64,000 bases of DNA from Rahnella aquatilis CIP 78.65 = ATCC 33071 (GTDB taxonomy: Bacteria; Pseudomonadota; Gammaproteobacteria; Enterobacterales; Enterobacteriaceae): NCBI RefSeq assembly GCF_000241955.1, contig NC_016818.1:3038001-3102000 (forward strand). Direction: 5' to 3'. Position numbers and translations under genes: made by a program. Below are positions 53,936 through 63,609 of the stretch, in pieces. A model generated the notes under the pieces. The model worked only from the letters and a program-made list of their open reading frames with translations. It had not been told where the DNA came from and made no database searches. The first letter of the stretch is position 1. Each line of letters begins with the position of its first letter.

Positions 53936-54697
53936 ATGATCCTCAGTTCATTTGAATTAAGCGGCAAAGTCGCAATCGTCACCGGTTGCAATACCGGGCT
54001 GGGCCAGGGCATGGCACTTGGTCTCGCGCAGGCGGGATGCGATATTGTGGGCATTAATGTCTCCGCACCTGAAGAAACGGAAAAAAAAGTTACTGCGCTG
54101 GGCCGTCGTTTTCTTGATCTGAGGGCTGATCTGAGCAATATCAAAGGTATTCCTGAACTGATTGGGAAAGCGGTCGGGGAATTTGGTCATATCGATATTC
54201 TGATCAATAACGCCGGGATTATCCGCCGCGAAGATGCCATCGACTTCAGCGAGAAAAACTGGGACGATGTGATGAATGTGAACAGCAAAACGCTGTTCTT
54301 TATGTCACAGGCCGTGGCGAAGCAGTTCATCAAACAGGGTAACGGCGGCAAAATTATCAATATTGCCTCCATGCTCTCGTATCAGGGTGGGATCCGGGTG
54401 CCCTCCTATACGGCGTCAAAAAGTGCCGTCATGGGTCTGACCCGACTGATGGCCAATGAATGGGCGAAGCATAACGTCAATGTGAATGCGATTGCGCCGG
54501 GATACATGGCCACAAATAATACCGAGCAGTTGCGCGCCGATGAAGAGCGTAGCAAAGAAATCCTCGACAGGATCCCCGCCGGGCGCTGGGGCTTGCCGGA
54601 AGATGTCATGGGGCCGGTGGTCTTTCTGGCGTCAAAAGCCTCCGACTACGTTAATGGCTACACGATTGCCGTTGATGGCGGTTGGCTGGCACGTTAA
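53936..54697 (+). CDS. kduD: 2-dehydro-3-deoxy-D-gluconate 5-dehydrogenase KduD
   Basis: KduD is an NAD-dependent short-chain dehydrogenase that reduces the KduI product to 2-keto-3-deoxygluconate. The 253-residue protein has the cofactor motif TGCNTGLGQGMA, NNAG in LINNAGIIRRED, the catalytic serine in NIASMLSYQGG, and the YxxxK pair in SYTASKSAV. The C-terminus ends AVDGGWLAR. It forms an operon with kduI. KdgK and KdgA, which would finish the pathway, are not in this window. Confidence 0.97.
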   Translation: MILSSFELSGKVAIVTGCNTGLGQGMALGLAQAGCDIVGINVSAPEETEKKVTALGRRFLDLRADLSNIKGIPELIGKAVGEFGHIDILINNAGIIRREDAIDFSEKNWDDVMNVNSKTLFFMSQAVAKQFIKQGNGGKIINIASMLSYQGGIRVPSYTASKSAVMGLTRLMANEWAKHNVNVNAIAPGYMATNNTEQLRADEERSKEILDRIPAGRWGLPEDVMGPVVFLASKASDYVNGYTIAVDGGWLAR

Positions 54698-54718
54698 CGG
54701 CGTAATAAGTGACATCAG

Positions 54719-54748
54719 AAAGGCGTATTTTTATACGCCTTTTTCTTT
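54719..54748 (+). terminator. Terminator of kduID
   Basis: AAAGGCGTA/TACGCCTTT stem with a short AT loop followed by TTCTTTTT, about 22 bases after the kduD stop. Confidence 0.88.
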
Positions 54749-54811
54749 TTTATCAGCCCGTTGACAATTAGTTACAGGGTATCACTTCCAAGATTGTGAC
54801 AGTTTCACTTA

Positions 54812-54831
54812 TACTGGATAAAATAACAGTT
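54812..54831 (+). promoter_or_regulatory. LexA box upstream of ydjM
   Basis: TACTG-N10-CAGTT with an AT-rich centre resembles the LexA operator TACTGTATATATATACAGTA, with G in place of T in the left CTGT. It lies 18 bases before the ydjM start. E. coli ydjM is a known SOS gene with LexA sites, which supports the call. Confidence 0.65.
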
Positions 54832-54849
54832 ATCCAGTTCGGACGCGTC

Positions 54850-55407
54850 ATGACGGCGGAAGGTCACATCATTTTCTCAATTGCCTGCGCAGTATTTGCT
54901 AAGAAGGCACAGCTTTCTCCCGAACTGGCACATGGCGACTGGTGGCATATCATTCCAGGGTCTTTACTTACCTGTCTGCTGCCCGACATTGATCACCCTA
55001 AATCGATGCTGGGTCAACGTCTCAAATGGTTGTCAGCCCCCATCGCCAGGGTTTTTGGCCACCGTGGGTTCACTCACAGTTTGCTGGCTGTGGCCGGTGG
55101 GATTTTCCTGCTGCGCACCCATTTCCCTCGCGACTGGGTAATCCCCGCTGACGCTTTCCATGCCATGATTATCGGTTATCTCAGCCATATTCTGGCGGAT
55201 ATGCTGACGCCCGCAGGGGTGCCGCTGCTCTGGCCTTGTCGATGGCGTTTCCGGTTGCCCCTGATTAACAGTCAGAAAGGTAATCAGCTCGAACGCACAC
55301 TTTGTCTCATGCTGGTCGGCCTGACGCTTTTCTGGCCAGACTGGACGCCCATCATTGGTGCAATAAATCCGGACTTTTTTAATCACATTCTGAAATTATT
55401 CATTTGA
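54850..55407 (+). CDS. ydjM: SOS-inducible inner membrane protein YdjM
   Basis: YdjM is an inner-membrane protein of the metal-dependent-hydrolase-like DUF457 family, LexA-regulated in E. coli, with no settled function. The 185-residue protein starts MTAEGHIIFSIACAVFAKKAQL as in E. coli. It has the conserved motifs LLPDIDHPKS, GHRGFTHSL and GYLSHILADMLTPAGVPLLWPCRWRFRLP. Its C-terminal tail is shorter and diverged. A longer reading upstream (from 54796) would include the LexA box and is unlikely. Confidence 0.93.
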   Translation: MTAEGHIIFSIACAVFAKKAQLSPELAHGDWWHIIPGSLLTCLLPDIDHPKSMLGQRLKWLSAPIARVFGHRGFTHSLLAVAGGIFLLRTHFPRDWVIPADAFHAMIIGYLSHILADMLTPAGVPLLWPCRWRFRLPLINSQKGNQLERTLCLMLVGLTLFWPDWTPIIGAINPDFFNHILKLFI

Positions 55408-55595
55408 GTAGTATGAAAGACTGCCGTTTTGGTGGAAATCAATACAAATAACACCAAAAAGTTATAAAGCATTACTTTTGGATATAAATAGTCAGGCCCT
55501 CAAACTGCTATTCTGCACCCCAATGCTTTGGGATGGTGCAGTCCTTTTCGGAAACACCCGTTTCATTTATCAAAATTATAAGTTTGGAGTCTGGT

Positions 55596-56987
55596 ATGAA
55601 TCTTCCGCTCGTTCTTAACGTAGTGGTTTTTGTTGCCCTGCTTTTGCTGCTGGCGCAAACCCGCCACAAGCAATGGAGCCTGGCAAAAAAAGTTTTGCTG
55701 GGTCTGGCTATGGGTGTCGTATTTGGCCTGGCTTTGCAGCTGATCTACGGTTCCGATGATCCGGTACTGAAAACTTCAATTAGCTGGTTCAATATTGTCG
55801 GTAACGGCTACGTCCAGTTGCTGCAAATGATCGTCATGCCTCTGGTTTTCGTCTCTATTCTGAGCGCGGTAGCGAAACTGCATAACGCGTCAGCGCTGGG
55901 CAAAATCAGCTTCCTGACGATCGGTACTCTGCTGTTCACCACGCTTATCGCTTCTCTGGTGGGCATCTTCGTGACTGGCCTGTTCGGTCTCACCGCTGAC
56001 GGCCTGGTCCAGGGCACGCAGGAAACGGCGCGGCTGACAGCAATTCAGTCTAACTATGTCGGCAAAGTGGCTGATCTGAGCGTGCCTCAGCTGATTCTTT
56101 CCTTTATACCTAAGAACCCGTTTGCTGACCTGACAGGCGCAAGCCCGACATCAATCATCAGTGTCGTGATCTTCGCCGCTTTCGTCGGTGTTGCGGCCCT
56201 GCAACTGGTGAAAGATGATGCAGAGAAAGGTCCGCGCATTCTGGCCTTTATCGATACCCTGCAGGCATGGGTGATGAAGCTGGTGCGTCTGGTCATGAAA
56301 CTGACCCCGTACGGCGTACTGGCTCTGATGACCAAAGTGGTCGCGGGCTCAAACATTCAGGACATCATTAAGCTCGGCAGCTTCGTTGTCGCGTCTTATC
56401 TGGGTCTGGGCATTATGTTTGTTGTTCACGCGGTACTGCTGTCATTCACCGGTGTTAACCCGGCTAAATTTTTCCGTAAAGTGTGGCCGGTACTGACGTT
56501 TGCTTTCACCAGCCGTTCCAGTGCCGCAACCATCCCGCTGAGCGTTGAAGCGCAGACACGTCGCCTGGGTATTCCTGAATCTATCGCCAGCTTTGCGGCA
56601 TCTTTCGGGGCAACGATCGGTCAGAACGGTTGTGCCGGCCTGTACCCGACCATGCTGGCCGTAATGGTTGCACCAACGGTCGGCATCAACCCGTTTGATC
56701 CGGTATGGATTGCAACATTAGTGGGTATTGTTACCCTGAGCTCTGCGGGTGTTGCCGGTGTGGGTGGTGGTGCAACATTTGCAGCCCTGATCGTGTTGCC
56801 TGCCATGGGCCTGCCGGTTACGCTGGTTGCCCTGCTGATTTCTGTTGAGCCCCTGATTGATATGGGCCGTACCGCACTGAATGTTAGCGGTTCAATGACT
56901 GCCGGTACTATAACCAGCCAGTTGCTGAAACAGACTGATAAATCGGTGATGGATGCTGAAGAAACGGCTGAGCTGGCTCACCGTTAA
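55596..56987 (+). CDS. tcyP: L-cystine symporter TcyP (YdjN)
   Basis: TcyP is an inner-membrane symporter of the dicarboxylate/amino acid:cation (DAACS) family that imports L-cystine. From the ATG at 55596 (with TTTGGAG upstream) it has 463 residues, the E. coli length. Conserved features include the serine-rich reentrant loop [14 protein letters not shown], the [20 protein letters not shown] segment and [21 protein letters not shown] reading from 55533 adds 21 residues without support. It is followed by a strong terminator. Confidence 0.95.
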   Translation: MNLPLVLNVVVFVALLLLLAQTRHKQWSLAKKVLLGLAMGVVFGLALQLIYGSDDPVLKTSISWFNIVGNGYVQLLQMIVMPLVFVSILSAVAKLHNASALGKISFLTIGTLLFTTLIASLVGIFVTGLFGLTADGLVQGTQETARLTAIQSNYVGKVADLSVPQLILSFIPKNPFADLTGASPTSIISVVIFAAFVGVAALQLVKDDAEKGPRILAFIDTLQAWVMKLVRLVMKLTPYGVLALMTKVVAGSNIQDIIKLGSFVVASYLGLGIMFVVHAVLLSFTGVNPAKFFRKVWPVLTFAFTSRSSAATIPLSVEAQTRRLGIPESIASFAASFGATIGQNGCAGLYPTMLAVMVAPTVGINPFDPVWIATLVGIVTLSSAGVAGVGGGATFAALIVLPAMGLPVTLVALLISVEPLIDMGRTALNVSGSMTAGTITSQLLKQTDKSVMDAEETAELAHR

Positions 56988-57005
56988 TTTCAGATTGCTG
57001 CAAAC

Positions 57006-57038
57006 AAAAAAACCGAAGCTAGTGGCTTCGGTTTTTTT
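57006..57038. terminator. Bidirectional terminator between tcyP and kdgR
   Basis: ACCGAAGC/GCTTCGGT stem with a five-base loop, flanked by seven A and seven T residues, so it can serve both converging genes. Confidence 0.93.
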
Positions 57039-57075
57039 ATGCACGAAATACTGCACTGACTCAGAACGCGATTAT

Positions 57076-57867
57076 TCAGAACGGATAGTCGTGAAAACCG
57101 ATTTGCTCTGAAATATTACGCGCAGCAGTATGCAGCATTTCCACGTAATGACTTTTGCTTTCTTCCGAGAAACGAATCGTCGGGAAAGAAATACTCAAGC
57201 CAGCAATGACCACACCAAAGCGGTCGAATACCGGAACCGCGATACAACGAAGCCCTTGTTCCTGCTCTTCGTTGTCTTCACCGAACCCCTGCGCGCGAAC
57301 CTGATCCAACGCAGTCTGCAAATCAGCAGCATTCATGATGGTATTTTCAGTACTGCGGGTAAATTCAATTTCCTGCAACAGCGCGCTGACTTCTGCTTTA
57401 TCACCCCACGCCAGCAACACTTTACCGATCGCGGTGGTGTGCAGCGGATTACGACGACCAATGCGCGAATGCATCCGCAGGTTGTACATCGAATCAATTT
57501 TATGGATGTAGACAATTCCGTCTTCATCCAGTGCACCGAGGTGGATCGTTTCGCGGGTCAGACGGGACAATTCTCGCATCTGGATATCGGCGCTGCGGAT
57601 AAGATCGACGTTTTGTAATGCCTTGGCACCCAGTTCAAACAACTTGAGCGTCAGGGAATATTTCTCTGATTCCCCTTCCTGCGCGACATAGCCCAGAGAT
57701 TTCATCGTCTGAAGAAAACGATAAACCGTGCTTTTAGACATCATTACGCGCTGAGAAAGTTCAGTAATACCAATCTCACGCTCTTCCCCCAGTGCTTGTA
57801 AAATGCCAAAAACTTTCAGGACTGAGGAGACGGAATCGGGTTGCTTATCAAGATCTGCGATAGCCAT
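57076..57867 (-). CDS. kdgR: IclR-family repressor of pectin/hexuronate catabolism KdgR
   Basis: KdgR represses genes for uptake and breakdown of pectin products and is released by 2-keto-3-deoxygluconate. From the ATG at 57867 it has 263 residues, the E. coli length. The N-terminal winged helix (EIGITELSQRVMMSKSTVYRFLQTMKSLGYV) and the C-terminal effector domain (HLGALDEDGIVYIHKIDSM, EEQEQGLRCIAVPVFDRFG) are very close to E. coli KdgR. A probable target, kduID, lies 3.2 kb upstream in this window. The 29-codon longer reading is not supported. Confidence 0.97.
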   Translation of the reverse strand: MAIADLDKQPDSVSSVLKVFGILQALGEEREIGITELSQRVMMSKSTVYRFLQTMKSLGYVAQEGESEKYSLTLKLFELGAKALQNVDLIRSADIQMRELSRLTRETIHLGALDEDGIVYIHKIDSMYNLRMHSRIGRRNPLHTTAIGKVLLAWGDKAEVSALLQEIEFTRSTENTIMNAADLQTALDQVRAQGFGEDNEEQEQGLRCIAVPVFDRFGVVIAGLSISFPTIRFSEESKSHYVEMLHTAARNISEQIGFHDYPF

Positions 57868-57886
57868 AGGGTGTATTACCTGCTCG

Positions 57887-57927
57887 CGTTGAGATTGTTT
57901 CAAAAAAAATAGAACGTAGTTTTTATT
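57887..57927. promoter_or_regulatory. Possible KdgR-like sites in the kdgR-yebQ spacer
   Basis: Two overlapping stretches resemble KdgR boxes in part. TTGTTTCA near 57895-57902 matches a half-site, and 57907-57927 (with AGAACGTAGTTTTT at its centre) agrees with the kduI box at about 15 of 21 positions. They lie 20-60 bases upstream of kdgR and could indicate autoregulation or control of yebQ. The match is weak. Confidence 0.3.
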
Positions 57928-58104
57928 ATAATGGCAAGCACCGCTGAGAAGCAATCAACCCATTGATCAAGAATGTAAGAACTGTTAAGCCAGCTTCATT
58001 CCCGGCAGAAAGATAAAATTCATTACATCATGTGACAATTGTCACTTTACGTTAATTAGCGTAGTAATATTACCCTCTCTGATGACTACGCACTGACAGA
58101 ACTC

Positions 58105-59502
58105 ATGACTCCTACACCTGCTGACGGATTAGCCATTCCACAACGATATGGCGCTATTCTGGCGATTGCGCTGGGTATTACTGTTTCTGTACTGGATGGC
58201 GCTATCGCTAACGTCGCGTTGCCCACTATCGCTAATGATTTCCATGCCAGCCCGGCAACCTCTATCTGGGTGGTTAACGCCTATCAGCTGGCGATCACGA
58301 TTTCCCTGCTTTCGCTGGCTTCGCTGGGTGACATTTTCGGCTACCGCCGCATTTACCAGACGGGCCTTCTGGTATTCAGTATCACCTCTCTCTTCTGCGC
58401 CTTGTCGGATTCACTGATGACACTGACTGTCGCCCGCGTGTTACAAGGTTTCGGGGCGGCAGCGATCATGAGCGTGAATACCGCGCTGATACGAATTATT
58501 TATCCGCAGCGTTTCTTAGGGCGTGGCGTGGGGATTAATGCACTCATCGTCGCCGTCTCGGCAGCGGCCGGACCCACCATTGCCGCCGGTATTCTGTCGG
58601 TAGCCTCCTGGCAATGGCTGTTCGCCATCAACGTTCCGATTGGTATTGTGGCTCTGATACTCGGTCTGAAGTTCTTACCGGCCAACCCGACACGAAGTCA
58701 GGGTCAGCGTTTTGATATCGTCAGCAGCCTGATGAATGCCCTGACCTTTGGCCTGCTGATCAGCGCTATCAGCGGCTTTGCACAAGGTCAGAGCCGTATG
58801 CTTATCCTGGGGGAAATCATTGCCCTTCTTATCATCGGCTGGTTCTTTGTACACCGTCAGCTTTCGCAGCCTTTCCCGCTGCTGCCGATCGATTTATTGC
58901 GCATTCCTATTTTCAGTCTGTCCCTGGGCACTTCGCTGTGTTCTTTCAGCGCTCAGATGCTGGCTTTTGTTTCACTGCCCTTCTTCCTGCAAAACACACT
59001 CGGTCTGAATTCCGTGGAAACAGGTCTCCTGCTCACCCCGTGGCCGCTGGCGACGATGGTGATGGCACCGATCGCCGGGCGTCTGGTTGAACGTTTCCAT
59101 CCGGGAATGCTGGGCGGGATTGGTCTGGTTGTGTTCTCGTTCGGGCTCTTTTCATTGTCATTGCTGCCAGCGGAACCTTCACATCTGAATATCATCTGGC
59201 GCATGTTGCTGTGCGGTGCCGGTTTTGGGTTATTCCAGTCGCCGAATAATCACACGATCATCAGTTCAGCCCCGCGAAACCGCAGTGGCGGCGCAAGCGG
59301 CCTGCTGGGAACCGCACGGCTTTTGGGCCAGACAACCGGCGCGGCGATGGTTGCCTTAATGTTTAACCTGTTCCCGATGCATGGCACTCATGCCTCTTTG
59401 ATCCTTGCAGGGACTCTGGCCGGAACCGGCGCACTGGTCAGCTTGCTGAGGATGACGCAGAAAACCAGCAGCCAGAAAGAGGCGGATAACCTGAAATCCT
59501 GA
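58105..59502 (+). CDS. yebQ: MFS transporter, YebQ type (DHA2 family)
   Basis: YebQ is a predicted multidrug/proton antiporter of the 14-helix DHA2 branch of the major facilitator superfamily; no substrate is established. The 465-residue protein has motif C-like and D1 features (ITVSVLDGAIANVALPTIANDF), motif A (LGDIFGYRRIYQTGL), motif B (ARVLQGFGAAAIMSVNTALIR) and GPTIAAGILSVASWQWLFAINVPIG. Location between kdgR and htpX matches E. coli YebQ. Confidence 0.92.
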   Translation: MTPTPADGLAIPQRYGAILAIALGITVSVLDGAIANVALPTIANDFHASPATSIWVVNAYQLAITISLLSLASLGDIFGYRRIYQTGLLVFSITSLFCALSDSLMTLTVARVLQGFGAAAIMSVNTALIRIIYPQRFLGRGVGINALIVAVSAAAGPTIAAGILSVASWQWLFAINVPIGIVALILGLKFLPANPTRSQGQRFDIVSSLMNALTFGLLISAISGFAQGQSRMLILGEIIALLIIGWFFVHRQLSQPFPLLPIDLLRIPIFSLSLGTSLCSFSAQMLAFVSLPFFLQNTLGLNSVETGLLLTPWPLATMVMAPIAGRLVERFHPGMLGGIGLVVFSFGLFSLSLLPAEPSHLNIIWRMLLCGAGFGLFQSPNNHTIISSAPRNRSGGASGLLGTARLLGQTTGAAMVALMFNLFPMHGTHASLILAGTLAGTGALVSLLRMTQKTSSQKEADNLKS

Positions 59503-59505
59503 CAT

Positions 59506-59537
59506 AAAAAAACCCGGCAACTCGCCGGGTTTTTTTA
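59506..59537. terminator. Bidirectional terminator between yebQ and htpX
   Basis: AACCCGGC/GCCGGGTT stem with an AACTC-type loop, flanked by A and T tracts. Confidence 0.92.
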
Positions 59538-59558
59538 TCAGTAATAACCAAAGGTTGA

Positions 59559-60440
59559 TTACTTAATATATGCACCACTGCGCAGCGCTTCGATACGCTT
59601 ATCCAGCGGCGGGTGGGACATAAACAGCTCACTGAATGACTTAGACTTACCGTTGATGCAAAATGCCATCATGCTGCCCGCTTCCTGCGGTTCATGGCTG
59701 GTTTTCAGTCGCTGCAATGCAGCAATCATTTTTTCACGGCCTACCAGTTTTGCAGAACCCGCATCCGCATGGAATTCACGATGGCGCGAGAACCACATTG
59801 TAATGATGCTGGCCAGAATACCGAATACCAGTTCCAGTACGGTCGCCACGGCAAAATAAATCAGCGGGTTGCCGTTGCTGCTTTCTTCGCCATCACGGTT
59901 GCCGGAAAGGAAACCAGACGCCACCTGCGCGATAATACGTGAAATGAAGATCACGAAGGTGTTCACGATCCCCTGAATCAGGGTCATGGTCACCATATCG
60001 CCGTTGGCAATATGGCTGATTTCATGGGCAATAACTGCCTCAGCTTCGTCCTGGCTCATGCTTTGCAGCAGTCCGGTACTGACGGCCACCAGAGAGGCAT
60101 CACGGCGCGCGCCAGTCGCGAACGCATTAATATCGGGTGCGTGGTAAATGGCCACTTGTGGCATCGCAATGCCTGCCTGATGCGACTGACGGCGTACGGT
60201 TTCCATCAGCCAGCGCTCAGTTTCATTACGAGGCTGCTCAATAACTTCACCACCCACCGAGCGTAACGCCATCCATTTCGACATCAGCAACGAGACAATG
60301 GCACCACCGAAGCCAAACAGCCCGGCCATGATCATCAGCCCCGGCACGCTGCTGTGCTGAATGCCAGTCAGGCTAAGCACCAGCCCGAAGACCAGCATAA
60401 CGGCCAGGTTAGTCAGCAGGAACAACGCTATACGCATCAT
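59559..60440 (-). CDS. htpX: Inner membrane zinc metalloprotease HtpX
   Basis: HtpX is an M48-family membrane protease that degrades misfolded membrane proteins together with FtsH. The 293-residue protein has two N-terminal helices, the zinc motif [14 protein letters not shown] near residue 140, two further helices, and the third zinc ligand region [16 protein letters not shown]. The C-terminus is [22 protein letters not shown] CpxR-like box 135 bases upstream fits known control by the envelope stress system. Confidence 0.97.
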   Translation of the reverse strand: MMRIALFLLTNLAVMLVFGLVLSLTGIQHSSVPGLMIMAGLFGFGGAIVSLLMSKWMALRSVGGEVIEQPRNETERWLMETVRRQSHQAGIAMPQVAIYHAPDINAFATGARRDASLVAVSTGLLQSMSQDEAEAVIAHEISHIANGDMVTMTLIQGIVNTFVIFISRIIAQVASGFLSGNRDGEESSNGNPLIYFAVATVLELVFGILASIITMWFSRHREFHADAGSAKLVGREKMIAALQRLKTSHEPQEAGSMMAFCINGKSKSFSELFMSHPPLDKRIEALRSGAYIK

Positions 60441-60574
60441 AAAATTTCACTTCCTCATTGTTACTTCATTGTTATTAGCAGAGTCACTACTACCGGCACA
60501 TAGCACATCCGGTTGTCCTGATCCTATGGGCTTCTTATCAGGATTCAAGAGCTCATGCGTTCTGAAGACCTGAA

Positions 60575-60589
60575 TTCACAATACTTTAC
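60575..60589 (-). promoter_or_regulatory. CpxR-like box upstream of htpX
   Basis: On the minus strand GTAAA-N5-GTGAA differs at one base from the CpxR consensus GTAAA-N5-GTAAA. It lies about 135 bases before the htpX start. CpxR control of htpX is known in E. coli. The motif is short, so chance occurrence is possible. Confidence 0.4.
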
Positions 60590-60686
60590 ATTTTGAAGCG
60601 TTTTATTCACAGACGGATCTGAAATTTCGACGTTTTTAGAATAACCGTGAATGAGAGTTCAGGAACTTTATGCACAATAAACGCAT

Positions 60687-60713
60687 AAAAAAAGCGCACC
60701 GGAGTGCGCTTTC
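60687..60713 (-). terminator. Terminator of proQ-prc
   Basis: On the minus strand AAAGCGCAC/GTGCGCTTT with a four-base loop is followed by a T run, 20 bases past the prc stop. Confidence 0.92.
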
Positions 60714-60732
60714 AGTCTGACCTTCACAAGAG

Positions 60733-62805
60733 TTATTTCGCCGGGGCCTGATCAGCCTGTGACTTTTCCAGATTACCGAGATCAACAGCAATGTTGTCGG
60801 CTTCATCAAGGTAAGGATCCGGAGCAACATAATCTTTCGGCAAATCGTCGAGAGATTTCAGCGGCTTCTTGCCTTCACGCTTGAAGCGTTCGTTCAGGCG
60901 ATTAAGACGCAGTACATCATCCTCTTTGTCTTCTTTATCACGCTGTGCATAATTCAGAGAGGCAATGTTACGTTTGTCTTTCAGCGCCTTGTAACGCGCA
61001 ATATCTTGCTGGATATACTGGAACTCAGGATTTTGCGCAATGCGGGCTTCATGGGCTTTCAGCAATTCAGGCAGGAACGGTTTCATGTCGCCTAATTTGG
61101 TGTAAGTTGCCGCATTAATGCTATCCCACGGAAGTGCGTTATCTTCGAACTTCTCGCCGGTTTCAATCGATTCAATACCGGTTGGCATCAGGATATCCGG
61201 GGTAACCCCTTTACGCTGAGTACTGCCACCGTTGATGCGATAGAACTTCTGGATAGTGTATTGCACAGAACCGAGCGCAGGCCATTCAGGGCGCAGCATC
61301 TGGTCGTAAATACGGTTCAGCGAACGATACTGCTGAACGGTACCTTTACCAAAGGTCGGCTCACCGACAATCAGCGCACGGCCATAATCCTGCATAGCGG
61401 CTGCGAAAATTTCAGATGCCGAAGCACTGAAACGGTCAACCAGAACCACCAGCGGACCTTTATAGTAAACAACGCCATCGGTATCGCTGTCCTGACGGAT
61501 GCGGCCATTGTTGTCGCGTACCTGAACTACCGGGCCACTTGGAATAAACAGACCTGACAGCGAAACCGCTTCCGTCAGAGCGCCACCACCGTTGGTACGC
61601 AGATCGATAACCAGACTGTTAACGTTCTGCTTAGCCATTTTCTGCAACTGAACTTTGACGTCATCCGTCAGGCCCACATAGAAGCCAGGAATGTCCATCA
61701 CAGCGACTTTTTGAGCACCCACATTTTTGATGGTCATTTTGACGGCGCGATCTTCGAGACGAATCTTCTCGCGGGTCAGCGTAATCATATGGTTCTTGGC
61801 ATTTTTACCCGCTGGCAAGATCTGCAGACGGACTTTGCTGCCTTTTGGCCCTTTGATTAACGCAACCACATCATCGAGACGCCATCCGATCACATCAACG
61901 ATCGGAGTCTGTTTGCCTGCCTGAACCTGACCGACACCCACAATACGGTCACCCACCGCAATGGCTTTACTTTTGGCCGCCGGGCCGCCAGCAACCATCG
62001 AATTGATGACGGTATAATCGTCGTCCCCCTGCAAGACCGCACCAATACCTTCCAGAGACAGGCTCATTTCGGTATTAAACTGTTCGGTGCTGCGCGGCGA
62101 CAGATAGTTAGTGTGCGGGTCAATTTCATGCGCGAAAGCATTCATAACCAACTGGAACACATCTTCGCTGTTGCTTTGCGTCAGGCGTTTCATCGCAAAA
62201 TGATAGCGCTTGGACAACACATCACGAATTTCCTGATCGTTCTTGCCGGTCAGTTTGAGGTTCAGCTCGTCATATTTGACTTTCGCATCCCACAATTTGT
62301 CCAGCTCAGCACGGTCTTTCGGCCACGGTGATTTGCTGCGATCAAGTTCAATGGTGTCGTTGCCAGTGAAATCCATCGGGCGCTCAAGCACTTTTAACGC
62401 ATAGTCATAGCGTTCGAAGCGGCGTTTCTGAGCCAGATTGAATAAGGCATATGGCGTGGTTAACTGACCGGATTTCAGTTCCTCACCCAAGGTGGCACGT
62501 TTATCAGTAAATTGTGCAACATCGGAAGCCATTAATACGTTATGGCCATAATCGAGCATGTTGAGGTAACGGTCGAAGATTTTCGCTGAGAAATCGGCAT
62601 TAAGGTCGAACTGACGATAATGTGAACGGGTAAAGCGAGCAGTCACACGCTCGCTCACCGTTGCATCCTGCGGATCTTGCGTTAAATTAGGAAGTTGAGC
62701 GAGAGTCACCGGTGTACTCTCGTTCGCTGCAAAGCTGGTATTCACCAGCCCCGCACCTGCCATTAACAGACCCGCGATAACGCTTAATCTGACAAATTTG
62801 TTCAT
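60733..62805 (-). CDS. prc: Tail-specific periplasmic protease Prc (Tsp)
   Basis: Prc is a periplasmic C-terminal-processing serine protease. It trims FtsI and, with NlpI, controls levels of the peptidoglycan hydrolase MepS. From the ATG at 62805 it has 690 residues with a signal peptide (MNKFVRLSVIAGLLMAGAGLVNTSFA). Then come an N-terminal helical domain, a PDZ domain (SLEGIGAVLQGDDDYTVINSMVAGGPAAKSKAI), and the catalytic domain with Ser in VDRFSASASEIFAAA and Lys in EPTFGKGTVQQYRS. A long charged C-terminal tail follows. It lies 19 bases after proQ and is probably cotranscribed. Confidence 0.97.
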   Translation of the reverse strand: MNKFVRLSVIAGLLMAGAGLVNTSFAANESTPVTLAQLPNLTQDPQDATVSERVTARFTRSHYRQFDLNADFSAKIFDRYLNMLDYGHNVLMASDVAQFTDKRATLGEELKSGQLTTPYALFNLAQKRRFERYDYALKVLERPMDFTGNDTIELDRSKSPWPKDRAELDKLWDAKVKYDELNLKLTGKNDQEIRDVLSKRYHFAMKRLTQSNSEDVFQLVMNAFAHEIDPHTNYLSPRSTEQFNTEMSLSLEGIGAVLQGDDDYTVINSMVAGGPAAKSKAIAVGDRIVGVGQVQAGKQTPIVDVIGWRLDDVVALIKGPKGSKVRLQILPAGKNAKNHMITLTREKIRLEDRAVKMTIKNVGAQKVAVMDIPGFYVGLTDDVKVQLQKMAKQNVNSLVIDLRTNGGGALTEAVSLSGLFIPSGPVVQVRDNNGRIRQDSDTDGVVYYKGPLVVLVDRFSASASEIFAAAMQDYGRALIVGEPTFGKGTVQQYRSLNRIYDQMLRPEWPALGSVQYTIQKFYRINGGSTQRKGVTPDILMPTGIESIETGEKFEDNALPWDSINAATYTKLGDMKPFLPELLKAHEARIAQNPEFQYIQQDIARYKALKDKRNIASLNYAQRDKEDKEDDVLRLNRLNERFKREGKKPLKSLDDLPKDYVAPDPYLDEADNIAVDLGNLEKSQADQAPAK

Positions 62806-62824
62806 GCCTGAGTTGGCCTCCGTA

Positions 62825-63514
62825 TCAGAACTGCAAATGTTCTGCGCGTACAATCATCGCCAGACCCGAAGAGAGTTGAACGCGAACACCGTCTTTGGCA
62901 ATTTCCAATACGGTTGCATCCATCGCACTCTTACCTGCTCTGACTTTGATTTCCTGGCCAATTTGCAGTTTTGAAATGTCTGTTACTGGCACCTGACGCG
63001 GTTCACGTTTTTCCTCACGCGGTGGGCGAGGTGTACGTGGTTTGCGATTTTCCTGACCAGCCACAGCTGCGGGCGCATTTTCACGACGCGGCGCAGGTTT
63101 TTTAGCGGCCGGACGTGGACGACGTGGCTCAGTGGTTTCACCGGCTTCACGACGTTTAGCCTGTTGTTCTGCACGTTGTGCCTGAACACGGGCTTTAGCT
63201 TCTTCCAACTGTTTACGGGCATGTTCTACGTGCTGCTCTTCGAGAACGCCACATGAATTACCATCAAGATCCACACGTTCTGCACCGACTTTAACGCCGT
63301 ACAGATAACGCCAGCTTGAGGTATACAGACGCAGAGCAGAGCGTAACTGAGTTTTGCTCAGATTCTCTTCACCTTGCACGCGCTCGACCAAATCCGCAAA
63401 GATACCGATCTTTAATGGGCGTGCTTCGCCTTCGGCGGTAAAACAGAGCGGGAACCGCTCAGCCAAAAAGGCGATGACTTCTTTACTACTGTTCAACTTA
63501 GGTTGATTTTCCAT
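62825..63514 (-). CDS. proQ: RNA chaperone ProQ
   Basis: ProQ is a FinO-domain RNA-binding protein that stabilises many small RNAs and mRNA 3' ends; it was first found through the ProP osmotransporter. The 229-residue protein has the N-terminal ProQ/FinO domain (residues about 1-120, with [14 protein letters not shown] and [19 protein letters not shown]). A highly basic, proline- and arginine-rich linker follows ([17 protein letters not shown]). The C-terminal Tudor-like domain ends [17 protein letters not shown] ([15 protein letters not shown]). Confidence 0.97.
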   Translation of the reverse strand: MENQPKLNSSKEVIAFLAERFPLCFTAEGEARPLKIGIFADLVERVQGEENLSKTQLRSALRLYTSSWRYLYGVKVGAERVDLDGNSCGVLEEQHVEHARKQLEEAKARVQAQRAEQQAKRREAGETTEPRRPRPAAKKPAPRRENAPAAVAGQENRKPRTPRPPREEKREPRQVPVTDISKLQIGQEIKVRAGKSAMDATVLEIAKDGVRVQLSSGLAMIVRAEHLQF

Positions 63515-63609
63515 GAAATTTCCTGATTACAACGGGTTTGCCAACCGGCGCAGGCATGAACAGGCGTCATTATAATGACGCCGTTATTAAATGCCACGTT
63601 ATCCGACGA

